From NCBI RefSeq assembly GCF_013280595.1, contig NZ_JAAATY010000036.1, positions 37,430 to 101,429 on the forward strand: a stretch of 64,000 bases of DNA, given 5' to 3'. The notes beneath the pieces were generated by a model. It saw only the letters and a program-made list of their open reading frames with translations. It had not been told where the DNA came from and searched no databases. This stretch comes from Kibdelosporangium persicum. Its GTDB lineage: Bacteria; Actinomycetota; Actinomycetes; Mycobacteriales; Pseudonocardiaceae. The translations under genes and the position numbers were made by a program. This document shows, in pieces, positions 34,269-42,393 of this stretch. The stretch's first letter is position 1, and each line of letters opens with the position of its first letter.

Positions 34269-35504
34269 ATGGGGGCGTTGTGGCACCCGTTCTCGGACAT
34301 GGGTGCGGTCACCCAGAACGGCGAGTTCGTCGTAGCCCGTGGCGAGGGTGTGTACGTGTGGGATACCGACGGGCGCCGGTATCTCGACTCGACCGCGGGT
34401 TTGTGGTTCGCCAACGTCGGCCACGGCCGTGCGGAGCTGGCTGACGCCGCGGCCAAGCAGATGCGGGAGATCGCGGCGTACTACACGTTTGGCGACGTGG
34501 CCACGCCTGCGACCGTGGAGCTCGCTGAACGGTTGTCGTCGATCGCGCCCATGGCCGACGCGAAGGTCTTCTTCACCAGCGGCGGCTCGGACTCGATCGA
34601 CACCGCGCTGAAGCTGGCCCGCCGTTACTGGCACGAGCACGGTAAACCCGAGAAGAACATCGTGATCGGGCGGGAACGTGCCTACCACGGCACGCATGTC
34701 GGCGGCACCGCGCTGGCCGGTATCCCCGGCAACCGCGAGGGTTACGGCTCGCTCATGCCCGACGCCGCGACGGTGACGTGGGATTCCGCCGAGGCCTTGC
34801 GGTCGGAGATCGCCCGGATCGGGGCAGGCCGGATCGCGGCGTTCTTCTGCGAGCCGGTGATCGGCGCGGGCGGCGTGTACCCGCCGCCGGACGGGTACCT
34901 CGCCGAGGTCCGCGGGATCTGCCGGGACAACGACATCCTGTTCGTCGCGGACGAGGTGATCACCGGGTACGGCCGGATCGGCGGCGCGTGGTTCGCCAGC
35001 ACGCGGTTCGACCTGTCGCCGGACATGATCACCACCGCCAAGGGCCTGACGTCCGGCTACCTGCCGATGGGCGCGGTGCTGATCGCCGGGCACGTCGCCG
35101 AACCGTTCTTCAAGCCGGGAGTCTGGTGGCGCCACGGCTACACGTACTCCGGGCACGCGACGAGCGCGGCCGTCGCACTGGCCAATTTGGACATCGTGGA
35201 GCGGGAGGACCTGCTGTCGTCGGCCGCCCGCCTGGAGTCCACTTTGGACAAGGAGCTGGCCGTGCTGGCCGGTCACCCGGCGGTCGCCGAGGTGCGCAGC
35301 GGTTTCGGCGCGGTCGCGGCCGTGCAGATGGTCGATCCCGCCGACGCCATGGTGATGATCCGCCTGCTGCGCAAGCACGGCGTGTCGGGCCGTGCGGTCG
35401 GCGCGGGCGGCCTGCAGGTCTCGCCCGCGTTGATCATGACGGACGCCGAGGTCGGCGAGATGCTCGCCGGATTCGACGACGCACTGCGCGAACTCCAGGC
35501 CTGA
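34269..35504 (+). CDS. Class III PLP aminotransferase (omega-amino acid type)
   Basis: A 411-residue fold-type I transaminase. PLP Lys258 is in TTAKGLTSGYLPMG; the cofactor-contacting ADEVITGYGR and TSGGSDSIDTALKLAR are present; YTYSGHATSAAVALAN is typical of beta-alanine/omega-amino acid:pyruvate enzymes. AGGAGG is 6 nt before the ATG. Behind gcdH it may convert 5-aminovalerate (from lysine) to glutarate semialdehyde, feeding the glutarate module; no semialdehyde dehydrogenase is nearby, so this remains inferred. A palindromic repeat follows as terminator. Confidence 0.87.
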   Translation: MGALWHPFSDMGAVTQNGEFVVARGEGVYVWDTDGRRYLDSTAGLWFANVGHGRAELADAAAKQMREIAAYYTFGDVATPATVELAERLSSIAPMADAKVFFTSGGSDSIDTALKLARRYWHEHGKPEKNIVIGRERAYHGTHVGGTALAGIPGNREGYGSLMPDAATVTWDSAEALRSEIARIGAGRIAAFFCEPVIGAGGVYPPPDGYLAEVRGICRDNDILFVADEVITGYGRIGGAWFASTRFDLSPDMITTAKGLTSGYLPMGAVLIAGHVAEPFFKPGVWWRHGYTYSGHATSAAVALANLDIVEREDLLSSAARLESTLDKELAVLAGHPAVAEVRSGFGAVAAVQMVDPADAMVMIRLLRKHGVSGRAVGAGGLQVSPALIMTDAEVGEMLAGFDDALRELQA

Positions 35505-35514
35505 CCCACCCCAC

Positions 35515-35566
35515 CCCCTCGTGAGTGTTTATCAGGGTTAGAACACGGATAAACACTCACGAGGGG
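35515..35566. repeat. Palindromic intergenic repeat, copy 3 (family 1)
   Basis: A 19 bp perfect stem with the loop AGGGTTAGAACACG, 10 bp after the aminotransferase stop and upstream of the histidine kinase; it separates two genes on the same strand. Confidence 0.92.
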
Positions 35567-35641
35567 CTACCTGGGGTTTTCTGGTCATCCCTTCGTACGA
35601 CCTGCGCGGCGGCGAATTGTGCTCTGATTGTGGTCGTGTTC

Positions 35642-36811
35642 ATGACCGAGGCAGTCCGGCGCTACCACCATCGTTCCTGGTGGAACGTGTTCGTCGCGCT
35701 GGTCTTCTTCAGTGTCGCGCTTGTGCTGTACGCCACGGACCTCTACGCGCTCTCGACCGACAACCAGCTCCCGCTGTGGATCCTGATCAGCCAGTCCTCG
35801 GTGCTGTGCGTGGCGCAGATGTTCCGCCGCAAGGCACCGGTGGCGATGCTCGCGATCGCGACCGTCATCCTGCTGGCCGACCTCACCTACGACGTGACCA
35901 TCCCGGTGATCATGGTCTTCGTCGACCTGCTGTTCAGCGCGACGCTGAGTACGACGCGGCGAACCAGCCGGATCATCTTCGCGGTCGCGGTCATCATCAC
36001 CGTGGGCATCGGCGTCACCCAGGGAATCCTCTCGGAGGACTGGCGCAAGGCGTTCTTCACCACCATGAACGCCTTCAGCCTGCTGATCGTCCCGGTCTGG
36101 TGGTCGTTCAACATCCGGCAGAGCGAGGAACTGCTGCGCGCCGAGCGGGAGAGCTCCCGTCAGCTGCGCCGGATCGCGGAACTGGACCGGCGCAGCGCGG
36201 TCAACGCCGAACGCGCCCGGATGGCCCGTGACCTGCACGACGTGGTGGCGGGTCACCTGTCGGCGATCGCGATCCAGTCCGAGGCCCTGCTGTCCATGGC
36301 GGACCGCGATCCGCAGGTCGTGCGTACCGTGCTGAAGTCCGTCCGGGAGAACAGCCTGCAGTCGCTGGCCGAGATGCGAGCGATGATCGACGTCCTGCGC
36401 ACCGAGGGCGGCGAGGACGACCCCAGGACGGCACCCGCCCGGCTGGCCGAATTGGACAAACTGGTGGACTCGGCCCGGGCAGGCGGGCTTTCGCTGGACG
36501 TGCACAGGTCGTTCGGCGAGTTGCCGGTCGCGGTCGACCTCGCGGCGTACCGGATCGTCCAGGAGGCGCTGACCAACGCGCTGAAACACGCGGGTGGCGG
36601 CGTGGTGCGCGTCGAGGTGTGCGTCTCCGGGGAACAGTTGGTCATCGAGGTCACCAACGACCTGACCGGGGACCCGACCATGGGGAACGGGACAGGTCTG
36701 CTGAACATGCGGGAACGCGCCCACGCCGTCGGCGGTGAGTTCGAGGCAGGCCCCTGGGCCGGCGGATGGCGGGTGCGTGCGGTGTTGCCCCTGGGAGGAG
36801 TGGCGAGTTGA
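35642..36811 (+). CDS. Sensor histidine kinase, HisKA_3 (NarL-type partner)
   Basis: 389 residues. Four to six hydrophobic segments span about 15-155, with no large extracellular domain, so it senses within or at the membrane (DesK-like layout). A linker coil leads to the HisKA_3 box RARMARDLHDVVAGHLSAIA with phospho-His199. The HATPase domain has YRIVQEALTNALKHA and GNGTGLLNMRERAHAVGG. Start ATG 35642; the open frame continues upstream into repeat copy 3 but has no other good start. It overlaps the regulator gene by 4 nt. Confidence 0.88.
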   Translation: MTEAVRRYHHRSWWNVFVALVFFSVALVLYATDLYALSTDNQLPLWILISQSSVLCVAQMFRRKAPVAMLAIATVILLADLTYDVTIPVIMVFVDLLFSATLSTTRRTSRIIFAVAVIITVGIGVTQGILSEDWRKAFFTTMNAFSLLIVPVWWSFNIRQSEELLRAERESSRQLRRIAELDRRSAVNAERARMARDLHDVVAGHLSAIAIQSEALLSMADRDPQVVRTVLKSVRENSLQSLAEMRAMIDVLRTEGGEDDPRTAPARLAELDKLVDSARAGGLSLDVHRSFGELPVAVDLAAYRIVQEALTNALKHAGGGVVRVEVCVSGEQLVIEVTNDLTGDPTMGNGTGLLNMRERAHAVGGEFEAGPWAGGWRVRAVLPLGGVAS

Positions 36812-37455
36812 TTCGGGTATTGGTGGCGGACGACCACGCGGCGATCCGCGCCGGGCTGGTGCTGATCCTGTCCGGCGCGGACGAGATCGAAGTCGTCGGC
36901 GAGGCGGGCGACGGCGCCACGGCCGTGCGGATGGCCCGGACGTTGAAACCGGACCTGGTGCTGATGGACGTGCGCATGCCCGGCATGGACGGCATCGAGG
37001 CCACCCGCGAACTGGTCCGTGACGGCATCTGCGACGTCCTGGTCCTGACGACGTTCGACCTGGACGAGTACGTCCACGGTGCGCTGCGCGCCGGTGCGGC
37101 GGGATTCCTGCTGAAATCCGTCGAAGCCGGCCGCCTGATCGAGTCGGTCCGCCTGGTCGCCGCCGGTGACGGCGTGATCGAGCCGAAGGTGACCCGCCGC
37201 CTGCTGACAGCGTTCGCGGCGACCGCGCCCAGGCCGGCCCGCACCCCGCCCGGCCTCGACCAGTTGACCGAGCGGGAACGGGAAGTGCTCGTCTGCCTCG
37301 GCGAAGGCCTGACGAACCAGCAGATCGGCAGGCGCCTGTTCATCGGCGAGACGACCGTGAAGACGCACGTGTCCCGGGTGCTGACCAAACTGGACCTGCG
37401 ATCACGTGTGCAGGCGGCGATCCTCGCGCAGGACGCGGGCCTCGTCCCCGAATAG
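36808..37455 (+). CDS. NarL/FixJ-family response regulator
   Basis: 215 residues. The receiver domain has ADDH at 7-10 and phospho-Asp54 (LMDVRMPGMDG), with Lys in FLLKSVEAG. The LuxR HTH (about 150-205) reads LTEREREVLVCLGEGLTNQQIG...TVKTHVSRVLTKLDL. I place the start at TTG 36808 within the kinase stop (TTGA), 7 nt after GGGAGGAG, because the protein must begin just before IRVLVADDH. Targets are unknown; the genes nearby give no clear hint. Confidence 0.9.
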   Translation: MIRVLVADDHAAIRAGLVLILSGADEIEVVGEAGDGATAVRMARTLKPDLVLMDVRMPGMDGIEATRELVRDGICDVLVLTTFDLDEYVHGALRAGAAGFLLKSVEAGRLIESVRLVAAGDGVIEPKVTRRLLTAFAATAPRPARTPPGLDQLTEREREVLVCLGEGLTNQQIGRRLFIGETTVKTHVSRVLTKLDLRSRVQAAILAQDAGLVPE

Positions 37456-37457
37456 CG

Positions 37458-38399
37458 TCACCACAGGTGTTCTGCCACCTTGCGTGCTTGGTCGGCGACC
37501 GCCCTGCGGACTCCGTCGCCGCCCAGTTCGAGTACGTGGCTGATCGCCAGCCGGTACGCCGTGTCGAACGCCTCGTCGGCAGGCACGGCGATATGGGGCT
37601 GGACACCGACGCCTTCCCAGTTCGTTCCGGACACCGGGTTGATCGCCCGCCCCCAGGGCACCTTGATCCGCAGATGGGCCGAGACGCGGTGCGCGCCTGC
37701 CGGGTGGGCGCCGCCCCGGGTGACCTCGCCGACCAGCGTCGCGCGCTTCAGCTCGCGCAGGTCGTTGGCCAGCTCCTCGCCACCGGAGAACGTCTCCGCG
37801 CTGGTCAGCACGTACACCGGTTTGTCCGCACCGAACTTGGGGCCCGGCACGTAGGCGGACGTCCAGAACTGCCCGATGCCGTCATGCGGCCGGGAGTAGA
37901 CGTCGTTGAGGTGAGTGGGCACGTCGAACAGGAAGCTGCACAGCAAAGCGACCATCGCCGGATCGCCGCCGCGGTTGCGCCGCAGGTCGATCAGCAGCAC
38001 GTCGGTGGCGGCGAGGAGGTTCATCGCCGCCACGGCGGCCGCGCCGGACACCGCGACGGAGTGCATCGTCCGGATGTCCAGCAACCCGACGTTGCCGTCC
38101 AGCCGGCGAACCGCGGCGATGCCGTGCCCGTCGAGCTCGGCTTCCTGCCGGTACTTCTGCTCGTCGGCTGGGCCTTCGACGATCTCGGTCGCCTGGTGCT
38201 CGACACGCAGGTGCTGGTCGCCGTTCACCGACTGGAGGTCGGCCGTGACCGCCGCCGCGAAGGACTCCGCGTCGTCGATGTGGTCGTAGGTGATGGTGGA
38301 GAGGACTTCGACGATCGACTCGGCGACGTCCGGGAAGACGTAGCGTTCGGCCACCAGCCGGCTGATCGTCTCGATCTCCCACGCCCAGTCCGTCCCCAT
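37458..38399 (-). CDS. S41-family (tail-specific/IRBP-like) peptidase
   Basis: A 313-residue cytosolic-looking protein without a signal peptide. An N-terminal helical domain (1-75) precedes the crotonase-like S41 domain with LLIDLRRNRGGDPAM and the nucleophile block VLTSAETFSGGEELANDL (Ser205). No PDZ domain is present, unlike CtpA/Prc. The group resembles interphotoreceptor-retinoid-binding-protein-like hydrolases whose substrates are mostly unknown. Convergent, 2 bp apart, with the response regulator. Confidence 0.83.
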   Translation of the reverse strand: MGTDWAWEIETISRLVAERYVFPDVAESIVEVLSTITYDHIDDAESFAAAVTADLQSVNGDQHLRVEHQATEIVEGPADEQKYRQEAELDGHGIAAVRRLDGNVGLLDIRTMHSVAVSGAAAVAAMNLLAATDVLLIDLRRNRGGDPAMVALLCSFLFDVPTHLNDVYSRPHDGIGQFWTSAYVPGPKFGADKPVYVLTSAETFSGGEELANDLRELKRATLVGEVTRGGAHPAGAHRVSAHLRIKVPWGRAINPVSGTNWEGVGVQPHIAVPADEAFDTAYRLAISHVLELGGDGVRRAVADQARKVAEHLW

Positions 38400-38604
38400 A
38401 CCGGCGAACCTAGCGGCGACGAGACAACGCCGGGTACCAGAACGTGGACCAGAAACACACGAAACACACGGAATCCGAGGTCATCAAGATCACCAACCCG
38501 GAAATCGACAGCCCCCACCCGTCCCAAGGGGGTGGGGACTCCCCAAGCATCAATTATACCGGGGAAATGGGGGTTGAGCTGCTGAAACAAGGGGCGGGTC
38601 GGTG

Positions 38605-38619
38605 CGAACGGACCGTTCG
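38605..38619. promoter_or_regulatory. Operator-like palindrome upstream of the ABC operon
   Basis: CGAACGGACCGTTCG: exact 7 bp half sites around A, 150 bp upstream of the first permease gene, in the 370 bp gene-free stretch 38400-38769. It suits a TetR-type repressor; none is adjacent. I see no gene in the rest of the stretch, which includes a C/G-run region near 38510-38575 and an AT-rich word TCAATTATACC. Confidence 0.4.
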
Positions 38620-38769
38620 TACGGGATTCACCCGGTCGCGCTACCACGATGGGTACGGCGGTTCGGACGGTGTTACTTGTCGACCACATGGTGAGATGAT
38701 GCGTGACCAGGCGCGGGCCGGGCCTAAGGTCCGTGCTGGTCACCCGAACAGCCGACTACGGAAGGTGCC

Positions 38770-39708
38770 GTGTCCGACCCCTTACCGCTTGGCGGCGAAG
38801 TCACGCCGGGTGCCGCGCGTTCCCTCCCGGCCGCCCTGTGGCGCGCGATTCGCCGGGATGCCTGGACGCTGACCTGCGCGATCATCGTTGTCGCGATTGT
38901 CCTGCTCGCTGTCGGCGCCGATCTGTGGGTCGCGATCGAGGGGCAGGATCTCAACGAGAACATCGAGGCGCTCGGCCCGGACGGCCTGCCCGCCGGTCCG
39001 CTCGGCGGGGTCAGTGCTGATCACTGGTTCGGCGTGCAGCCCCTGCGCGGCATCGACCTGTTCGCCTTGGTCGCGTACGGCGCCCGGGTGTCGCTGCTCG
39101 TCGGGCTGGGTGCGACCGTGCTCGCCACGGTCCTGGGCGTGCTGATCGGAGCCAGCGCCGGGTACATCGGCGGCTGGTGGGACCGGGTCGTGTCGTGGGC
39201 GTCCGACGTGATGCTCGGCTTCCCGTCGCTGGTCTTCATGATCGCGCTGGGTGCGGTCGCGCCGATCGAGTTCCCGCGTCAGCTGCTGCTGATCGTGGTG
39301 CTCGGGATCTTCGGCTGGCCGCGGGTCGCCCGGATCGTGCGGGCGCAGGTGCTGAGCCTGAGCAAGCGCAACTTCGTGTCGGCGTCCAGAGTGATGGGCG
39401 GCGGTACGTGGCACGTGTTCACGCGGCAGCTCCTGCCGAACCTGTGGGCGCCGATCATCATCGTGTCCAGCCTGACCATCCCGTCGATGATCGGCAACGA
39501 GGCCGCGCTGTCCTTCCTCGGCGCCGGGGTGCTGCCGCCCACGCCGAGCTGGGGCCGGACGATCTCGGACGCCATCGACTACTTCGAGACCGATCCGATG
39601 TACCTGATCTTCCCCGGGCTGATGCTGTTTCTGATCACGTTGGCGTTCAACGTGGTCGGCGACAGCATTCGGGATGAGCTTGACCCGAAGTCGAAGGGCC
39701 GGGGCTGA
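38770..39708 (+). CDS. Peptide/nickel-type ABC permease, DppC-like
   Basis: A 312-residue inner-membrane protein with about six helices. An N-terminal cytosolic segment and first helix (LTCAIIVVAIVLLAVGADL) precede the loop, then BPD_transp_1. The EAA loop region reads SASRVMGGGTWHVFTRQLLPN. First gene of the operon, starting GTG with GGAAGG upstream. It overlaps the DppB-like gene by 1 nt (TGATG). The C-before-B order is unusual but the proteins are clearly distinct. Confidence 0.9.
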   Translation: MSDPLPLGGEVTPGAARSLPAALWRAIRRDAWTLTCAIIVVAIVLLAVGADLWVAIEGQDLNENIEALGPDGLPAGPLGGVSADHWFGVQPLRGIDLFALVAYGARVSLLVGLGATVLATVLGVLIGASAGYIGGWWDRVVSWASDVMLGFPSLVFMIALGAVAPIEFPRQLLLIVVLGIFGWPRVARIVRAQVLSLSKRNFVSASRVMGGGTWHVFTRQLLPNLWAPIIIVSSLTIPSMIGNEAALSFLGAGVLPPTPSWGRTISDAIDYFETDPMYLIFPGLMLFLITLAFNVVGDSIRDELDPKSKGRG

Positions 39709-40703
39709 TGCGTGTCGTGAAATTCGTGGCGGGCCGGTTCGCCGGCATGGTCGTGGTGCTGCTGATCGTCTCGTTCATCACGTTCCTGGTCTTCTACGTC
39801 CTGCCGTCGGAACCCGCGCAGCTGGCGTGCGGCCGCCCGTGCTCGCCGCAGGCGCTGGAGCTCGCGCGCGAGTTCATGGGCTACAACGTGCCGTGGTACC
39901 AGCAGTACTTCGACTTCCTCGGCGGCATCTTCACCGGCCGGACGTTCGGCAGCGGGCCGTCCGCGATCCACTGCCCGGCACCGTGTTTCGGCTACGACTT
40001 CCAGAACAACGCCGAGGTGCTCGACCAGATCCTCGACCGGGTCGAGGTGAGCTTCTCGGTCGCCATCGGTGCCGCGATCATCTGGATGGTCGCCGGCGTC
40101 GGGCTCGGTGTGCTGTCGGCCCTCAAGCGCGGCACGCCGTTGGACCGGATCACCATGGCGGTGGCCATGGCGGGCGTGTCGATGCCCGCGTACCTGGCCG
40201 GCATGCTCGGCATCACGATCTTCGCGTTCGGCCTGGACGTCGTGCCGAAGAACGGGTACGTGCCGATCGGTGAGGACGTCGTGCAGTGGGCATGGCACCT
40301 CGTGACGCCGTGGCTGGTGCTGGCGTTCCTGCACGCCGCGATCTACGCGCGGCTGACCAGGGGCCAGATGCTGGAGACGCTGGGTGAGGACTTCATCCGC
40401 ACCGCCCGCGCGAAAGGCCTGACCGAACGCAGAGTCGTCGGCAGGCACGCGTTGCGCAACGTGCTCCTGCCCGTGGTCACGGTGTTCGGTGTGGACCTCG
40501 GCCTGCTGCTCGCCGGAACCGTGATCACCGAACGGATCTTCAGCATGCCCGGTGTCGGCATGCTGCTCGTCGACTCGATCAGGAGCCTGAACCTGCCGAT
40601 CCTGCTCGGCGTCACGTTGTTCGCGGCGCTGCTGGTCACGGTCGTCAATTTCCTGGTCGACCTGTTTTACGGCGTGCTCGACCCACGGGCACGCCTGACA
40701 TGA
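39708..40703 (+). CDS. Peptide/nickel-type ABC permease, DppB-like
   Basis: 331 residues, six predicted helices. The N-terminal FVAGRFAGMVVVLLIVSFITFLVFYVLP helix is typical of DppB. The EAA loop is IRTARAKGLTERRVVGRHALRN, and the end LLLVDSIRSLNLPILLGV is also standard. A Cys-containing periplasmic loop (ACGRPCSPQ and HCPAPCFGY) is longer than usual and could form disulphides. It forms the channel with the DppC-like partner. Confidence 0.9.
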   Translation: MRVVKFVAGRFAGMVVVLLIVSFITFLVFYVLPSEPAQLACGRPCSPQALELAREFMGYNVPWYQQYFDFLGGIFTGRTFGSGPSAIHCPAPCFGYDFQNNAEVLDQILDRVEVSFSVAIGAAIIWMVAGVGLGVLSALKRGTPLDRITMAVAMAGVSMPAYLAGMLGITIFAFGLDVVPKNGYVPIGEDVVQWAWHLVTPWLVLAFLHAAIYARLTRGQMLETLGEDFIRTARAKGLTERRVVGRHALRNVLLPVVTVFGVDLGLLLAGTVITERIFSMPGVGMLLVDSIRSLNLPILLGVTLFAALLVTVVNFLVDLFYGVLDPRARLT

Positions 40704-40713
40704 AGGGGAACCG

Positions 40714-42393
40714 ATGAAACGCAGGCATTCGCTCGCCGGGATAGCAGCGGTGGCAGTGTTGCTGGCCGCCTGCGGCGCCAACGACAAGCCGGCCGGGCAG
40801 AGCGGAGGTGGTCAGGTCAAGGCAGGCGGCACGCTCTACCTGCTGTCCGACTCGCCGACGCAGCAGTATGACCCGGCACGCAGCTCCAGCCTGGTGGTGA
40901 CCGGCCTGCAGTTCGTGCACCGGCGTCTGACGTCGTGGAAGGTCGCGCCCGGCCAGGACACCACGATCGTGCCCGACCTGGCCACCGACACCGGCAAGCC
41001 CAGTGACGGCGGCAAGACGTGGACCTTCACCCTCAAGGACGGCCTGAAGTACAGCGACGGCACACCGATCAGATCCGCGGACGTCAAATGGGGCCTGGAG
41101 CGGTCGTTCGCGCCCGCGTTCTCCGGCGGTCTGGCGTACCACAAGGACCTGCTGTCGCCCGGCTTGACGTACAAGGGCCCGTTCGAGGGCGGCCAGGAGC
41201 TCAGCTCGATCGAGACCCCGGACGACAAGACGATCATCTTCAAGCTCGCCCGGCCGTACGGTGACTGGAACTGGGTGGCCAGCACGCCCGCGTTCGCGCC
41301 GGTGCCCAAGGGCAAGGGCGCCGAGGCCAACTACGGCGAGAAGCCGGTCGCGTCCGGCCCGTACCAGATCGAGAAGTTCGAGCGCGGCAAGGAAGCGGTC
41401 CTGGTCCGCAACCCCAACTGGGACGGCAAGACCGACGAGACCCGTCCGGCCTTCCCGGACAGGGTCGTCTGGCAGTTCAGCCAGCAGACCAACGTGATCT
41501 CCAAGCGGCTGATCGACGACACCGGTGACGACAAGAACGCCTTCGGTACCTCGTTCGCCTCGCCCGCGCAGCTCGCGCAGATCCAGGGCAACGCGTCGGC
41601 CAAGTCCCGTTTGGTCACGTCGGAATCCGGTGCGCTGGCGTACCTCGCGCTGAACACGCAGCGCGGCAAGCTGGCGGACGTCAACGTGCGCAAGGCTTTC
41701 CAGTACGCGATCAACAAGTCCGCCTACCAGGTCGCCAGCGCGGGCAACGCGCAGCTGGCCGGTGACGTCGCCACGACGCTGATCACGCCGGGCCTGGCCG
41801 GTCGCGAGCAGTTCGACCTGTACCAGACCAAGCCGGAAGGCGACCCGAACAAGACCAAGGAGCTGCTGTCCGCGGCGGGCATGCCGAACGGCCTGGACGG
41901 CCTGGTGCTGGTGTCCCGTGCGGAGAACGACTGGCCGCGCAAGGCCGAGTCGATCCAGTCGAGCCTGGCCGCGGCCGGGATCAAGGTGACGATCAAGCCG
42001 CTGGACGAGGAGACCTTCACCGCCGAGGTGCAGAACAAGGAGAACCCGGACTACGACCTGGTGCTGACCTCGTGGCAGCCGGACATCCCGTCGGCCAACG
42101 CCAACATCCAGCCGCTGTTCCAGTCCACTGAGATCGGTGGCGGTGGCTACAACGTCGCGCGCTACAACAACCCCGACGTGGACCGGCTGATCACCGAGGC
42201 GCAGGCCACAGTGGACCCGGCCGAGGCCGGGAAGAAGTGGGCCGAGCTGGACAAGAAGATCATGGCCGACTCGCCGGTCGTGCCGCTGATCTATACCCGC
42301 AACTCGTACCTGCACGGGTCCGCGGTCGGCAACGTGAAGATCGGCAGGTTCCCGGCGTACGCGGACTACCGGCAGTTCGGGATCATTCAGTGA
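40714..42393 (+). CDS. ABC peptide/solute-binding lipoprotein (SBP_bac_5)
   Basis: A 559-residue lipoprotein. The signal peptide ends in the lipobox VLLAAC, with Cys20 as the lipid site. The SBP family 5 fold is seen from GGTLYLLSDSPTQQYDPA through WTFTLKDGLKYSDGTPI and the QNKENPDYDLVLTSW segment. It binds a peptide or similar solute outside the membrane and delivers it to the permeases. The ligand cannot be named. The stop overlaps the ATPase start by 4 nt (GTGA). Confidence 0.92.
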   Translation: MKRRHSLAGIAAVAVLLAACGANDKPAGQSGGGQVKAGGTLYLLSDSPTQQYDPARSSSLVVTGLQFVHRRLTSWKVAPGQDTTIVPDLATDTGKPSDGGKTWTFTLKDGLKYSDGTPIRSADVKWGLERSFAPAFSGGLAYHKDLLSPGLTYKGPFEGGQELSSIETPDDKTIIFKLARPYGDWNWVASTPAFAPVPKGKGAEANYGEKPVASGPYQIEKFERGKEAVLVRNPNWDGKTDETRPAFPDRVVWQFSQQTNVISKRLIDDTGDDKNAFGTSFASPAQLAQIQGNASAKSRLVTSESGALAYLALNTQRGKLADVNVRKAFQYAINKSAYQVASAGNAQLAGDVATTLITPGLAGREQFDLYQTKPEGDPNKTKELLSAAGMPNGLDGLVLVSRAENDWPRKAESIQSSLAAAGIKVTIKPLDEETFTAEVQNKENPDYDLVLTSWQPDIPSANANIQPLFQSTEIGGGGYNVARYNNPDVDRLITEAQATVDPAEAGKKWAELDKKIMADSPVVPLIYTRNSYLHGSAVGNVKIGRFPAYADYRQFGIIQ

